From JBKPCD01 sp046727175 (GTDB lineage Bacteria; Acidobacteriota; Vicinamibacteria; Vicinamibacterales; 2-12-FULL-66-21): a stretch of 37,926 bases of DNA. The DNA is taken from NCBI GenBank assembly GCA_046727175.1, contig JBKPCD010000124.1:1-37926 (forward strand), read 5' to 3'. How positions within the stretch are numbered: position 1 is the first letter of the stretch; each line of letters begins with the position of its first letter. Both the position numbers and the translations under genes were made by a program. The notes under the pieces are model-generated. The model worked only from the letters and a program-made list of their open reading frames with translations, searched no databases and was not told the DNA's origin. This document shows, in pieces, positions 1 to 8,066 of this stretch.

Positions 1-1
1 G

Positions 2-433
2 GGATGGGGTGTGAAATCGGTGGAGGTGAACGGATCCGACGTGACCGACAGCGGTATCGACTTTAAGGGCACGGAGACGTTCAGCGGGATCGAGATTGTC
101 GTGGCGGCCCCGGCGTCGGTGATCAGTGGATTAGTGACGCAATCGGACGGCGCCGCGGTCAAGGACTACACGGCGATCGTGTTCGCGGAAGACCCGCAGA
201 AATGGACGCTGCCGTCGACCCGATGGGTCAGCGGTGTACGGCCGGACCAGGAAGGGCGCTTCAGGATCCAGGCCATGCCGCCGGGGAACTACTATGCGAT
301 CGCGGTCGAGTACGCCGCTCAGGGCGAGTGGGGCGACCCGGAGCTTCTCGATCGATTGAAGTCGAAGGCGACGCGGTTCGTGCTTGGCGAAGCTGAGAGC
401 AAAATCCTCGACCTGCGGATCAGCGACAGATAG
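2..433 (+). CDS. C-terminal part of a carboxypeptidase-regulatory-like (beta-sandwich) protein, 5' end outside window
   Basis: The frame is open from the first bases, and the codons before the first possible GTG (position 11) read Gly-Trp-Gly, so the gene almost certainly starts upstream of the window. The visible 140 or so residues contain a PASVISGLV strand, a DQEGRFRIQAMPPGNYY segment and a closing hydrophobic strand. That is the usual signature of carboxypeptidase regulatory-like or CnaB-type beta-sandwich domains at the C-terminus of large acidobacterial surface or TonB-associated proteins. No catalytic residues are visible. It ends three bases before the convergent TerC-like gene. The fold call is fairly safe; the function of the full protein cannot be told from this piece. 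Confidence 0.7.
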   Translation, partial: GWGVKSVEVNGSDVTDSGIDFKGTETFSGIEIVVAAPASVISGLVTQSDGAAVKDYTAIVFAEDPQKWTLPSTRWVSGVRPDQEGRFRIQAMPPGNYYAIAVEYAAQGEWGDPELLDRLKSKATRFVLGEAESKILDLRISDR

Positions 434-436
434 AGC

Positions 437-1171
437 TCAGTCGCTCTCGCGCAGCAGCGCCTCGGCTTCCTGGTCGCAGGAGTCGTCGGCGGGACCTTTC
501 CGGCGCGCATAGACGTACGCGATCGTGAAGATCATCACGATCAATCCGAGCGAGAGCCATCGTGGAATGTCGAACTCCACCCACGTCATCGCTCGCGCGT
601 ACTCGAGCAGCAGCTTGACGCCCACCCAGGCTATGATGACGAACGCGCCGTCGACGAGCGTCGGATAGCGCCGGACGATCGCGAGGAGCTGGCCGATCAC
701 GACCCGCATCGCGATGATGCCGATCAGACCGCCGGCGAGGATCACCCAGAGCTTCGGCGACATGGCAACGGCGACCAGGATCGAATCGACCGAGAACGCG
801 ATGTTGACGAGCTCCGCCTTGACGACGGTCGCCCAGAGCGCGGACAGGCCCATCCACGGCCGCGCCGGCCTCGGCCGCGTTCGCTCTTCGGCGCTGCCGC
901 TGAGAAAGAAGTGCTTGTACGAGAGATACAGCAGGTAGGCGCCGCCGAGCAGTTTCACCCATCCGAGCCTGATCAGATACGCCGCCGCCAGCGTCGCGGC
1001 AATTCGGAACGCGAAGGCCCCGACGAGGCCATACTTCAACGCCTTCCTCTGGTCCGATCGGACGAGCCCGAGGATCATGACCGCGAGCACCAGCGCGTTG
1101 TCAGCGCTGAGGAGTCCCTCGAGCACGACCAGGAGGCCGACCGTGAGGAAGTCAGCGAAATGGACGTCCAT
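437..1171 (-). CDS. TerC family integral membrane protein (putative metal exporter)
   Basis: A 244-residue, very hydrophobic protein with about seven membrane segments. It carries the two hallmark TerC motifs: EGLLSADNALV at residues 18-28 and an internally related ELVNIAFSVDSILVAVAM at 120-137. The acidic and Asn residues (E18, D24, N25, E120, N123, D129) are the ones thought to line the metal path. Characterised relatives export Mn(II) or support metalation of secreted proteins; the substrate here is unknown. The ATG start gives the normal family length. A charged loop (residues 91-105) separates the two repeats, and the C-terminal 25 residues are polar. The gene runs divergently from hspR and ends 3 bp from the preceding gene. 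Confidence 0.9.
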   Translation of the reverse strand: MDVHFADFLTVGLLVVLEGLLSADNALVLAVMILGLVRSDQRKALKYGLVGAFAFRIAATLAAAYLIRLGWVKLLGGAYLLYLSYKHFFLSGSAEERTRPRPARPWMGLSALWATVVKAELVNIAFSVDSILVAVAMSPKLWVILAGGLIGIIAMRVVIGQLLAIVRRYPTLVDGAFVIIAWVGVKLLLEYARAMTWVEFDIPRWLSLGLIVMIFTIAYVYARRKGPADDSCDQEAEALLRESD

Positions 1172-1185
1172 CAGACGCGGCCATC

Positions 1186-1206
1186 CTTGACACGTACCGT
1201 ATCAAT
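1186..1206. promoter_or_regulatory. HAIR-like operator (putative HspR binding site)
   Basis: The sequence is CTTGACA, seven bases, TATCAAT. The HspR operator HAIR of actinobacteria is CTTGAGT-N7-ACTCAAG; here CTTGA and TCAA are kept in inverted orientation with exactly the N7 spacing. It overlaps the -35 hexamer of the promoter in front of the hspR gene, where a repressor would block RNA polymerase. Position, spacing and half-sites are seen; binding by the adjacent HspR is inferred. Confidence 0.6.
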
Positions 1207-1215
1207 GCCTATATT
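1187..1215 (+). promoter_or_regulatory. Sigma-70 type promoter of the hspR-dnaJ-clpB-ftsH region
   Basis: TTGACA (1187-1192), a 17-bp spacer and TATATT (1210-1215) form a near-consensus housekeeping promoter, with a start expected around 1221-1223. It lies inside the HAIR-like operator. Because the -10 covers position 1215, the TTG at 1215 cannot be the hspR start, which supports the ATG at 1275. Confidence 0.7.
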
Positions 1216-1274
1216 TGGATCGACGCAAGTTCGAGATATCGCGACGCGGATCTCGATGGGTTGAAGGGCTCGGA

Positions 1275-1616
1275 ATGGCACTCGAACACGATCTGTACTT
1301 TATCAGCATGGCTGCGCGCCTGCTGGACATGCACCCGCAGACGCTGCGGAAGTACGAGCGGCTCGGTCTCGTGACGCCGACACGCACGATCGGCAGCATG
1401 CGCGTGTACTCGCAGGAGGAGCTCGAGCGCCTGAAGCTGATCAAGCACCTCGTGGAAGAGATCGGGGTGAACCTGGCCGGTGTGCAGCGGCTGCTGGCGA
1501 TTGCGGAGTCAGTCCAGCGTCTGCGCCCGCTCGTCCGCGGTGAGAACGGGCGCGGCGACGTGCGGCGTCGGGTCGCGCAGGAGATCGAGCGGATTGGCGA
1601 GATGGCGGGGCTGTGA
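1275..1616 (+). CDS. hspR: HspR-type MerR family transcriptional repressor of heat-shock genes
   Basis: A 113-residue protein with a MerR-type winged helix at the N-terminus: YFISMAARLLDMHPQTLRKYE (about 8-28), then GLVTPTRTIGSMRVYSQEEL, the HspR version of the MerR wing. A leucine-rich helix (58-85) and a basic tail follow. HspR represses dnaK, dnaJ and clpB promoters through HAIR elements, in actinobacteria with DnaK as co-repressor. The ATG at 1275 has a GAAGGG ribosome site 6 nt upstream; a longer frame opening with TTG at 1215 would start inside the promoter. It is followed on the same strand by a DnaJ-like gene, clpB and ftsH, which fits a quality-control regulon. Assignment as HspR rather than a generic MerR rests on the sequence pattern, the neighbours and the operator. 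Confidence 0.87.
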   Translation: MALEHDLYFISMAARLLDMHPQTLRKYERLGLVTPTRTIGSMRVYSQEELERLKLIKHLVEEIGVNLAGVQRLLAIAESVQRLRPLVRGENGRGDVRRRVAQEIERIGEMAGL

Positions 1617-1645
1617 TGTTCGACACGTCGCCGGCTCAGACGGCC

Positions 1646-1769
1646 CACGGGCGTTTTTCACGAAGACCACGAAGACACGAAGACCACGATGAAAACAACC
1701 AAAACCAATGCATTCTCTTCGTGATCTTCGAACCTTCGTGATCTTCGTGTTGAAGGCCATGGGCCCGTG
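1646..1769. repeat. Imperfect inverted repeat rich in CACGAAGA / TCTTCGTG between hspR and dnaJ
   Basis: The left half holds three CACGAAGA-type units (1659-1690); the right half holds TTCGTGATCTTCG units (1719-1753). The outer ends CACGGGC (1646-1652) and GCCCGTG (1763-1769) are perfect inverted copies. It fills most of the 181-bp gap between hspR and the DnaJ gene. Read through by RNA polymerase it could fold into a long hairpin. It resembles the CCGCGGAG family elsewhere in the window in architecture, not in sequence. Confidence 0.7.
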
Positions 1770-1797
1770 ACAGTGACATCGTTCGGATGCACCAGGA

Positions 1798-2829
1798 GTG
1801 TCGCCAAAGGCCAAACGCTCTGAGGACGAACAGTTGGAATTCAAGGACTACTACGCAACGCTCGGCGTAACGAAGTCGGCCTCCGACAAGGAAGTCAAGC
1901 AGGCGTACCGGAAGCTCGCGCGCAAGCATCATCCCGACGTCAACCCGGGCGACAAGTCCGCCGAAGCGAGATTCAAGGAAATCAACGAGGCGTACGAGGT
2001 CCTGGGGGATCCCGAGAAGCGGCGTAAGTACGACGAGCTCGGCGCGAACTGGCGGTTGTACGAGCAGGCGCAGCAGGCCGGCCGGCCGTCGGCGGGAGGA
2101 TCGCCATTCGGCGACACCGGCGAGGGGACTTGGACGATCAACATGGGTGGCGGCCAGGGCGGCTACCGCACCATGACCGAAGAGGAGATGCGCGATCTTT
2201 TCGGCAACGAAGATCCGTTCTCCGATTTCTTCCGCACGTTTTTCGGTGGCGGAGCGGCCCGCGAGGGGACGCGGGCAAGGGCGGGCCGTGCCCCGCGAAG
2301 CCAGAAGGGGCGCGATATCGAGCACGAAGTGGAGCTGACGCTCGAAGAAGCGTTCCACGGTGCGACACGACGCATCTCGATCAAACAGGGCGGCCATACT
2401 CGCAGTGTCGACGTGCGAATTCCACCCGGCGTCAAGGACGGCTCGCGTGTTCGGGCCGCCGGCGAGGGAGAATCGGGATCGAACGGCGGCAGCGCGGGGG
2501 ATCTCTATCTCCGCGTGCGGATCAGGCCGCACCCGGTGTTCGAACGAAAGGGTGACGATCTGTCTACGCGCGTAGCTGTTCCGGTGACGAACGCGCTGCT
2601 TGGCGGTGAAGTTCAGGTGCCGACGATCACCGGTGCGCTCCGATTGAAGATTCCGGAACTGACGCAGAACGGTCAGGTGTTTCGTCTGAAGGGTCACGGC
2701 ATGCCGAAGATCGGCAAGACCGACGAGCGCGGCGATCTTTACGCGACCGTGGAGATCCAGCTCCCCCGTTCGCTCGCGCCGGAGCAACGGAAACATTGGG
2801 AAGCGTTGGCGAAGCTGGAAAAGGGGTAA
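1798..2829 (+). CDS. cbpA: DnaJ-family co-chaperone without zinc finger (CbpA type)
   Basis: The N-terminal J domain (about 17-80) has the HPD tripeptide (residues 45-47, KHHPDVNP), which stimulates the DnaK ATPase. A Gly/Phe-rich linker with NMGGGQGGYR and FFRTFFGGG follows, then the two C-terminal beta-sandwich domains of class II J proteins (VRIPPGVKDGSRVR; GEVQVPTITGALRLKIP). The four-repeat CxxCxGxG zinc finger of canonical DnaJ is absent, so this is CbpA-like. The listed start is a GTG at 1798 with little room for a ribosome site. A TTG at 1834 preceded by GAGGA 7 nt upstream would give a protein opening with the common EFKDYY start and may be the real one. It sits between hspR and clpB, so it is probably part of the HspR regulon. 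Confidence 0.9.
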   Translation: MSPKAKRSEDEQLEFKDYYATLGVTKSASDKEVKQAYRKLARKHHPDVNPGDKSAEARFKEINEAYEVLGDPEKRRKYDELGANWRLYEQAQQAGRPSAGGSPFGDTGEGTWTINMGGGQGGYRTMTEEEMRDLFGNEDPFSDFFRTFFGGGAAREGTRARAGRAPRSQKGRDIEHEVELTLEEAFHGATRRISIKQGGHTRSVDVRIPPGVKDGSRVRAAGEGESGSNGGSAGDLYLRVRIRPHPVFERKGDDLSTRVAVPVTNALLGGEVQVPTITGALRLKIPELTQNGQVFRLKGHGMPKIGKTDERGDLYATVEIQLPRSLAPEQRKHWEALAKLEKG

Positions 2830-2866
2830 CGGACAAGGGACAAGGGACAAGGGGCAAGGGACAAGG
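2830..2866 (+). repeat. Tandem GGACAAG / GGGACAA low-complexity repeat
   Basis: Directly after the dnaJ-like stop codon there are about five head-to-tail copies of a 7-8 base purine-rich unit, GGACAAGG with one GGGCAAGG variant. It occupies the first half of the 84-bp gap before clpB. No ORF or hairpin is formed. It is one of several low-complexity elements lying in intergenic gaps here. Confidence 0.75.
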
Positions 2867-2913
2867 GGATAAAGGAACACGCGTAGGTTGAAGGCGCGCA
2901 GACAACGAAGATC

Positions 2914-5547
2914 ATGAACATCAACAAGTACACCGAGAAAGCGCAGGAAGCGATTCTGGCGGCGCAGCAGCTTGCGGATCGTGAGGGGCACCCCGAAATC
3001 ACTCCTGAACATCTGCTGCTGACGCTCGTCGAGCAGCGTGAAGGCATCGTTCCGGAAATCATCCGCAAGATGAATGCGGATCCGGCCGCGATCGCTGCGG
3101 CGCTCCGTGCGGAGCTCGAGCGCCTTCCGCGGGCACAAGGCGGCACACAAGTCGCCCTGTCCCCTCGCCTGCGGCAGGTGACCAACGCCGCCGAGCAGGA
3201 AGCGCAGCGGCTGAAGGACGAGTACGTCAGCACGGAGCACTTGTTCATGGCGATCGCGTCCGAAGGCGGACGGTCGGCGGCGGCTCGCATCCTCCAGCAG
3301 CGGGGAATCACGAAGGACGCGGTCCTGCAGGCGATGACGTCGGTCCGCGGCTCGCAGCGCGTCACGAGCCAGAACCCCGAGTCCACATATCAGGCACTCG
3401 AACGCTACGGGCGCGACCTGACGGACCTCGCGCGCAAGGGCAAGCTGGATCCCGTCATCGGTCGCGACGAGGAAATCCGTCGCGTTATCCAGGTGCTCTC
3501 GCGACGTACGAAGAACAATCCGGTCCTCATTGGCGAACCCGGCGTCGGCAAGACTGCCGTCGTCGAGGGGCTGGCGCAGCGCATCGTGCGTCAGGATGTC
3601 CCCGAAGGGCTGAAGAACAAGAAGATCGTTGCGCTCGACATGGGCGCGCTCGTGGCCGGCGCGAAGTATCGCGGCGAGTTCGAGGAGCGGTTGAAAGCCG
3701 TCCTCAAGGAAGTGTCCGATTCCGCCGGGCAGATCATCCTCTTCATCGATGAGCTCCATACGGTTGTTGGCGCGGGTGCGGCAGAAGGGGCGATGGACGC
3801 CTCGAACATGCTGAAGCCGATGCTTGCGCGCGGCGAGCTCCACACCGTCGGCGCGACGACGCTCGACGAGTACCGGAAGCACATCGAGAAGGATGCGGCG
3901 CTCGAGCGGCGGTTCCAGCCGGTAATGATCGGCGAACCGACCGTGGAGGACACGATCAGCATTCTTCGGGGACTTCGCGAGCGGTACGAGATTCATCACG
4001 GCGTCAAGTTCAAGGACTCGGCGCTCGTCGCCGCTGCAGTGCTGTCGAACCGATATATCACCGATCGCTTCCTGCCCGACAAGGCGATCGATTTGATCGA
4101 CGAAGCTGCGTCCCGGCTTCGGATGGAGATCGATTCGATGCCGGCGGAGCTCGATGAAGTGCAGCGACGGATCATGCAGCTCGAGATTGAGCGGCAAGCG
4201 CTGCGCAAGGAGAAGGACAAGGCGTCGCAGGAACGGCTGCAGAAGCTCGAAAAGGAGCTCGCGGATCTGAAAGAAGAGAAAAACCGTCTTGCTGCCCACT
4301 GGCAGCAGGAAAAGGACGCAATCCAGACCGGGCGCAAATTGAAGGAAGAGCTCGAGCAGGTTCGCCACGAAATCGAGGCGGCGCAACGCAGCGGCGACTA
4401 CGCGAGGGCCTCTGAATTGCAGTACGGCCGTCTCCCCGACGTGGAACGCCGCATCCGCGAGCAGGAGGCGCGTCTTGCGGAGCTGCAAAGGAGCCAGCGC
4501 ATGCTCAAGGAGGAGGTCGACGAGGAAGACATCGCCGAAGTCGTCAGCCGATGGACGCACATTCCCGTCAGCCGTCTGATGGAAGGTGAAATTCAGAAGC
4601 TCCTTCGCATGGAGGATCGTCTCCACCAGCGCGTCGTCGGGCAGGACGAAGCGATCACGGCGGTGGCGAACGCGATCCGGCGCGCCCGAGCGGGGCTGCA
4701 GGATCCGAATCGCCCTCTCGGCAGCTTCATTTTCCTGGGCCCCACGGGCGTGGGTAAGACCGAACTCGCGCGCGCGCTCGCGGAATTCCTGTTCGACGAC
4801 GAGCAGGCGATGATTCGGATCGACATGTCCGAGTACCAGGAGAAGCACACGGTCTCGCGGCTGATTGGCGCACCTCCGGGATATGTTGGTTACGAAGAGG
4901 CGGGCCAGCTGACCGAAGCCGTTCGACGGCGTCCCTACGCCGTCGTACTTTTCGATGAAGTCGAGAAAGCGCACAGCGAAGTGCTCAACGTCATGCTGCA
5001 GCTTCTCGACGATGGACGGCTGACGGACGGCAAGGGACGGACGGTAGATTTCAAGAACACCGTCGTGATCATGACGTCGAACGTCGGCAGCCACATCATC
5101 GCTGAAGCGGCGCTTCGCACCGTTGGACTCGGCTCGCGCGCTGTCGAGCTCGATGAAGGAACCCGGCGAGAGGTTATGGACGTGCTGCGCGCGCAGTTCC
5201 GTCCCGAGTTCCTGAACCGCGTGGACGAGATCATCCTGTTCCATCCGCTCAGCCGCGACGAGATGCAGCAGATCGTCGACATTCAGGTGCGCGGGCTGAT
5301 GAAGCGCCTCGAAGATCGGAAAATTCGCGTCGAGCTCACCGATCGGGCGAAGGATCTGCTCATCGCGGAAGGATACGACCCGACGTACGGGGCGCGTCCG
5401 CTGAAGCGGACGATCCAGCGGCAGGTGCTGGATCCGCTTGCGATGCGCGTCCTTCAGGGAGAGTTTGGCGAGGGGGATTTCATTCGAATCGACGTCTCCG
5501 GCGGAACGATACAGTTCAGCAAGACGGGGACGCCGGTGCACGCATGA
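2914..5547 (+). CDS. clpB: ATP-dependent disaggregase ClpB
   Basis: 877 residues, the normal ClpB length. In order: Clp-N double repeat (1-150), first AAA+ module with Walker A GEPGVGKT (207-214) and Walker B FIDELH, the long coiled-coil middle domain (about 400-530, rich in K/E/R/L) that separates ClpB from ClpA/ClpC, and second AAA+ module with GPTGVGKT (609-616), followed by the C-terminal D2-small domain ending in TYGARPLKRTIQR. ClpB pulls polypeptides out of aggregates together with DnaK/DnaJ. Lack of an IGF/L-type ClpP loop fits a disaggregase. Start ATG at 2914. It follows the DnaJ-like gene by 84 bp and precedes ftsH by 21 bp, so co-transcription under HspR control is likely. Confidence 0.97.
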   Translation: MNINKYTEKAQEAILAAQQLADREGHPEITPEHLLLTLVEQREGIVPEIIRKMNADPAAIAAALRAELERLPRAQGGTQVALSPRLRQVTNAAEQEAQRLKDEYVSTEHLFMAIASEGGRSAAARILQQRGITKDAVLQAMTSVRGSQRVTSQNPESTYQALERYGRDLTDLARKGKLDPVIGRDEEIRRVIQVLSRRTKNNPVLIGEPGVGKTAVVEGLAQRIVRQDVPEGLKNKKIVALDMGALVAGAKYRGEFEERLKAVLKEVSDSAGQIILFIDELHTVVGAGAAEGAMDASNMLKPMLARGELHTVGATTLDEYRKHIEKDAALERRFQPVMIGEPTVEDTISILRGLRERYEIHHGVKFKDSALVAAAVLSNRYITDRFLPDKAIDLIDEAASRLRMEIDSMPAELDEVQRRIMQLEIERQALRKEKDKASQERLQKLEKELADLKEEKNRLAAHWQQEKDAIQTGRKLKEELEQVRHEIEAAQRSGDYARASELQYGRLPDVERRIREQEARLAELQRSQRMLKEEVDEEDIAEVVSRWTHIPVSRLMEGEIQKLLRMEDRLHQRVVGQDEAITAVANAIRRARAGLQDPNRPLGSFIFLGPTGVGKTELARALAEFLFDDEQAMIRIDMSEYQEKHTVSRLIGAPPGYVGYEEAGQLTEAVRRRPYAVVLFDEVEKAHSEVLNVMLQLLDDGRLTDGKGRTVDFKNTVVIMTSNVGSHIIAEAALRTVGLGSRAVELDEGTRREVMDVLRAQFRPEFLNRVDEIILFHPLSRDEMQQIVDIQVRGLMKRLEDRKIRVELTDRAKDLLIAEGYDPTYGARPLKRTIQRQVLDPLAMRVLQGEFGEGDFIRIDVSGGTIQFSKTGTPVHA

Positions 5548-5555
5548 GACCGCGG

Positions 5556-5561
5556 TACAAT
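5556..5561 (+). promoter_or_regulatory. -10-like hexamer TACAAT just before ftsH
   Basis: TACAAT ends 7 nt before the ftsH ATG, so transcription from it would start at or next to the start codon and give a leaderless mRNA. No convincing -35 is seen at 16-18 bp. The same arrangement occurs before several other genes in this window. Confidence 0.45.
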
Positions 5562-5568
5562 CAGAGCC

Positions 5569-7488
5569 ATGGCTGAGAGTTCGAGGCCTCCGAATCCGCG
5601 GGGCCGTAGGACCGGCGATCGCCGGATTGCGGCCCGCCCGGGATCGACGTCCACGATGTGGTACGTCCTCGGCGTCCTGCTCCTGGTCGCGCTAGGCCAG
5701 GCGTTTTTCTACGCTCTGCAATCCGGCGACACAATCTCCTACAGCGACTTCAAGAATCACGTTCGCCAGCACAAAGTTCAGGAAGTCGTCGTCGGCGAAG
5801 ATCGCGTGCGCGGCACGCTGAAAGCCAACGGCGGCAAAGCGCGTCCGTTCACGGCGATTCGGATCGAAGATCCAAAGCTCGTCGAGGAGCTCGAGCAGAA
5901 CGGCGTGAAGTACACCGGCGAGCTCGCGAGCCGATGGATCGGCGAAGTGCTCGGCTGGGTGATTCCCCTTCTCTTTGTCGTCGCGCTCTGGAGCTTCTTC
6001 TTCCGGCGGATGGGCGGCGCCGAAGGCGGCATCATGTCGTTCGCGCGCAGCCGCGCGAAAATCTATGCCGAAGACGACGTGAAGGTACGGTTCGCCGACG
6101 TGGCTGGCGTAGATGAAGCGGAAGAGGAGCTGCGAGAGATCGTCGAGTTTCTCAAGAACCCGCGGAAGTACACGAGCATCGGCGGGAGGATTCCCAAAGG
6201 CGTGCTGCTCGTCGGGCCGCCCGGCACGGGCAAGACGCTGCTCGCGCGCGCGGTCGCGGGTGAAGCGAACGTCCCGTTCTTCAGCCTGAGCGGGTCCGAG
6301 TTCGTCGAGATGTTCGTGGGCGTCGGCGCCGCGCGGGTCCGCGATCTGTTTTCGCAGGCCGAAGTCAAAGCTCCGTGCATCGTCTTCATCGACGAACTCG
6401 ATGCGCTCGGCAAAGTCCGCATTCAGACGCCGATGGGCAGCCACGAGGAGCGCGAGCAGACGCTCAATCAGCTCCTCGCCGAGATGGATGGCTTCGACGC
6501 GCGCAAGGGCGTCATCATCATGGGCGCGACGAACCGTCCCGAGGTGCTCGATCCTGCGCTCCTGCGGCCCGGCCGATTCGACCGTCAGATCCTCGTCGAC
6601 AAGCCCGACGTCCGCGGCCGCGAAGACATCCTTCGCATTCACGTCAAGAACGTCCGGATTTCCCCGGATGTCGATTTGAAGGTGGTCGCTGCGCGGACGG
6701 CCGGATTCGCCGGCGCGGATCTCGGGAACCTCGTGAACGAAGCTGCACTGCTCGCCGCGCGCCGCGACAAGACGGCGGTCGAAATGAAAGATTTCGACGA
6801 AGCCATCGACCGCGTCATCGCCGGTCTCGAGAAGAAGCGCGTCATGAGCGACAAGGAACGTCGCATCGTCGCGTACCACGAATCCGGGCACGCGATTGTC
6901 GCCAGCGTGCTGCCCGGGCTCGATCCCGTCCACAAGATTTCAATCGTTCAACGCGGATTCGGTGCGCTCGGTTACACGATGCAGCTGCCCCTCGAGGATC
7001 GATATCTGATGACGCGAACCGATCTCCTCAGCCAGCTGGCGGTCCTACTGGGCGGGCGGAGCGCTGAAGAGATCGCGTTTCAGGAGATTTCCACCGGCGC
7101 GCAAAACGACCTCCAGCGCGCGACCGACATCGCGCGCGCCATGGTGACCGAGTTCGGCATGAGCGACACACTGGGCGCAGTGAACTACAACGGTCACAAG
7201 CGTTCCACCTTCCTCGAACTGCCCTTCGTGCAGGAGCGCGGCACGTACGCGGAAGAGACTGCGCTCGAGATCGACAACGAGGTCAAGCGGATTCTGACCG
7301 AGGCACACGAGACGGCGCGTCGTCTGCTGCGCGAGCGCAAGGACGTCCTCGATCGCCTGTCGCTGCGGCTCCTCGAAAAGGAAGTCATCGAGGCGGAAGA
7401 GTTGAAGGCGATTCTGGGTCCGCTTCCGCCAAAGGCGCCGGACGCGATTACGCCCGAAATACCCCCCGTTCCCGCGACCCGGCCCTGA
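5569..7488 (+). CDS. ftsH: Membrane-bound AAA+ zinc protease FtsH
   Basis: 639 residues. Two membrane segments (about 30-50 and 126-145) bracket a small periplasmic domain. The AAA module has Walker A GPPGTGKT (216-223), Walker B FIDELDALG (D275/E276) and the arginine-finger stretch RPGRFDRQI. The protease domain has the zinc motif HESGH (437-441). FtsH degrades membrane and short-lived cytosolic proteins as a hexamer. A Pro-rich tail ends the protein. The start ATG is 21 bp after clpB and has poor ribosome-site complementarity but a TACAAT hexamer 7 nt upstream. Placement after hspR-dnaJ-clpB completes a quality-control cluster. HESGH instead of the more frequent HEAGH is a harmless variant. 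Confidence 0.96.
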   Translation: MAESSRPPNPRGRRTGDRRIAARPGSTSTMWYVLGVLLLVALGQAFFYALQSGDTISYSDFKNHVRQHKVQEVVVGEDRVRGTLKANGGKARPFTAIRIEDPKLVEELEQNGVKYTGELASRWIGEVLGWVIPLLFVVALWSFFFRRMGGAEGGIMSFARSRAKIYAEDDVKVRFADVAGVDEAEEELREIVEFLKNPRKYTSIGGRIPKGVLLVGPPGTGKTLLARAVAGEANVPFFSLSGSEFVEMFVGVGAARVRDLFSQAEVKAPCIVFIDELDALGKVRIQTPMGSHEEREQTLNQLLAEMDGFDARKGVIIMGATNRPEVLDPALLRPGRFDRQILVDKPDVRGREDILRIHVKNVRISPDVDLKVVAARTAGFAGADLGNLVNEAALLAARRDKTAVEMKDFDEAIDRVIAGLEKKRVMSDKERRIVAYHESGHAIVASVLPGLDPVHKISIVQRGFGALGYTMQLPLEDRYLMTRTDLLSQLAVLLGGRSAEEIAFQEISTGAQNDLQRATDIARAMVTEFGMSDTLGAVNYNGHKRSTFLELPFVQERGTYAEETALEIDNEVKRILTEAHETARRLLRERKDVLDRLSLRLLEKEVIEAEELKAILGPLPPKAPDAITPEIPPVPATRP

Positions 7489-7524
7489 ACAGCCCGCCCG
7501 AGGCCGTCCTCGCGCCGCAATTTC

Positions 7525-8035
7525 TTTGTTCGAGTTCTTGCCGGGACAAAAGCTGATGTTGACAAGCTGACGTTGCGCTCGGTTGACGTCGACCTCCGCG
7601 CGGTGGTCGACGCCGCAGTGGAGACGATTTCCCCGCAGGCGGACGCGAGCGAAATTCACCTCGATGTGAAGGTGCCTTCGAAGGCGGTCGTCGTGCAGGG
7701 AGACCCGTCGCGCCTGCAGCAGATCCTCACGAACCTCCTGGCGAACGCCGTGCGATACACGCCGCAGGACGGCCAAGTGTCGCTATCGGTGACAGCGGAC
7801 GACTCGAAAGTCACGATCGAGGTCCACCGATACGGGTCAGGGGATTGCGCCGGAGGATCTCGGCACGATCTTCGAGCCCTTCATTCGAGGGCACAACAAC
7901 TCGTCCGACGGTTTCGGAATCGGCCTTGCCATCGTCCGCGGGCTGGTGGACCTGCACGGCGGCAGCGTTACGGTTGCGAGTCCGGGGAAAGCGTCGGGCA
8001 GTACTTTCACGATTACGTTGCCAGCGTCACACTGA
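7525..8035 (+). pseudogene. Remnant of a sensor histidine kinase (HATPase domain only), frameshifted
   Basis: Reading from about 7525, one frame gives VDLRAVVDAAVETI and then the N box DPSRLQQILTNLLANAVRYT. Near position 7828 the reading frame shifts; the next frame continues DTGQGIAPEDLGTIFEPF (G1/F boxes) and GFGIGLAIVRGLV (G2 box) to a stop at 8033-8035. The histidine-containing dimerisation domain and all sensor domains are missing. No start codon fits. It begins right after ftsH, so it is an inserted or left-over fragment. Together with the next two entries it matches the parts of one CheB-CheR-PAS-kinase fusion protein. Confidence 0.8.
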
Positions 8036-8066
8036 GCCCAGTCGGCGTCTCCTGCGGCACTGTTAG

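Noticed and set aside
1215..1274. Upstream TTG start for hspR adding 20 residues
   Set aside because: The TTG overlaps the -10 hexamer of the promoter, and the ATG at 1275 has a ribosome site and matches the family start.
2830..2866. CRISPR-like array
   Set aside because: The units are 7-8 bases with no spacers and no cas genes nearby; it is a simple tandem repeat.
1636..5541. A 1301-codon open frame on the minus strand across the chaperone genes
   Set aside because: It lies antisense to the clear DnaJ-like and ClpB proteins; it is a by-product of GC-rich codon use and has no recognisable domains.
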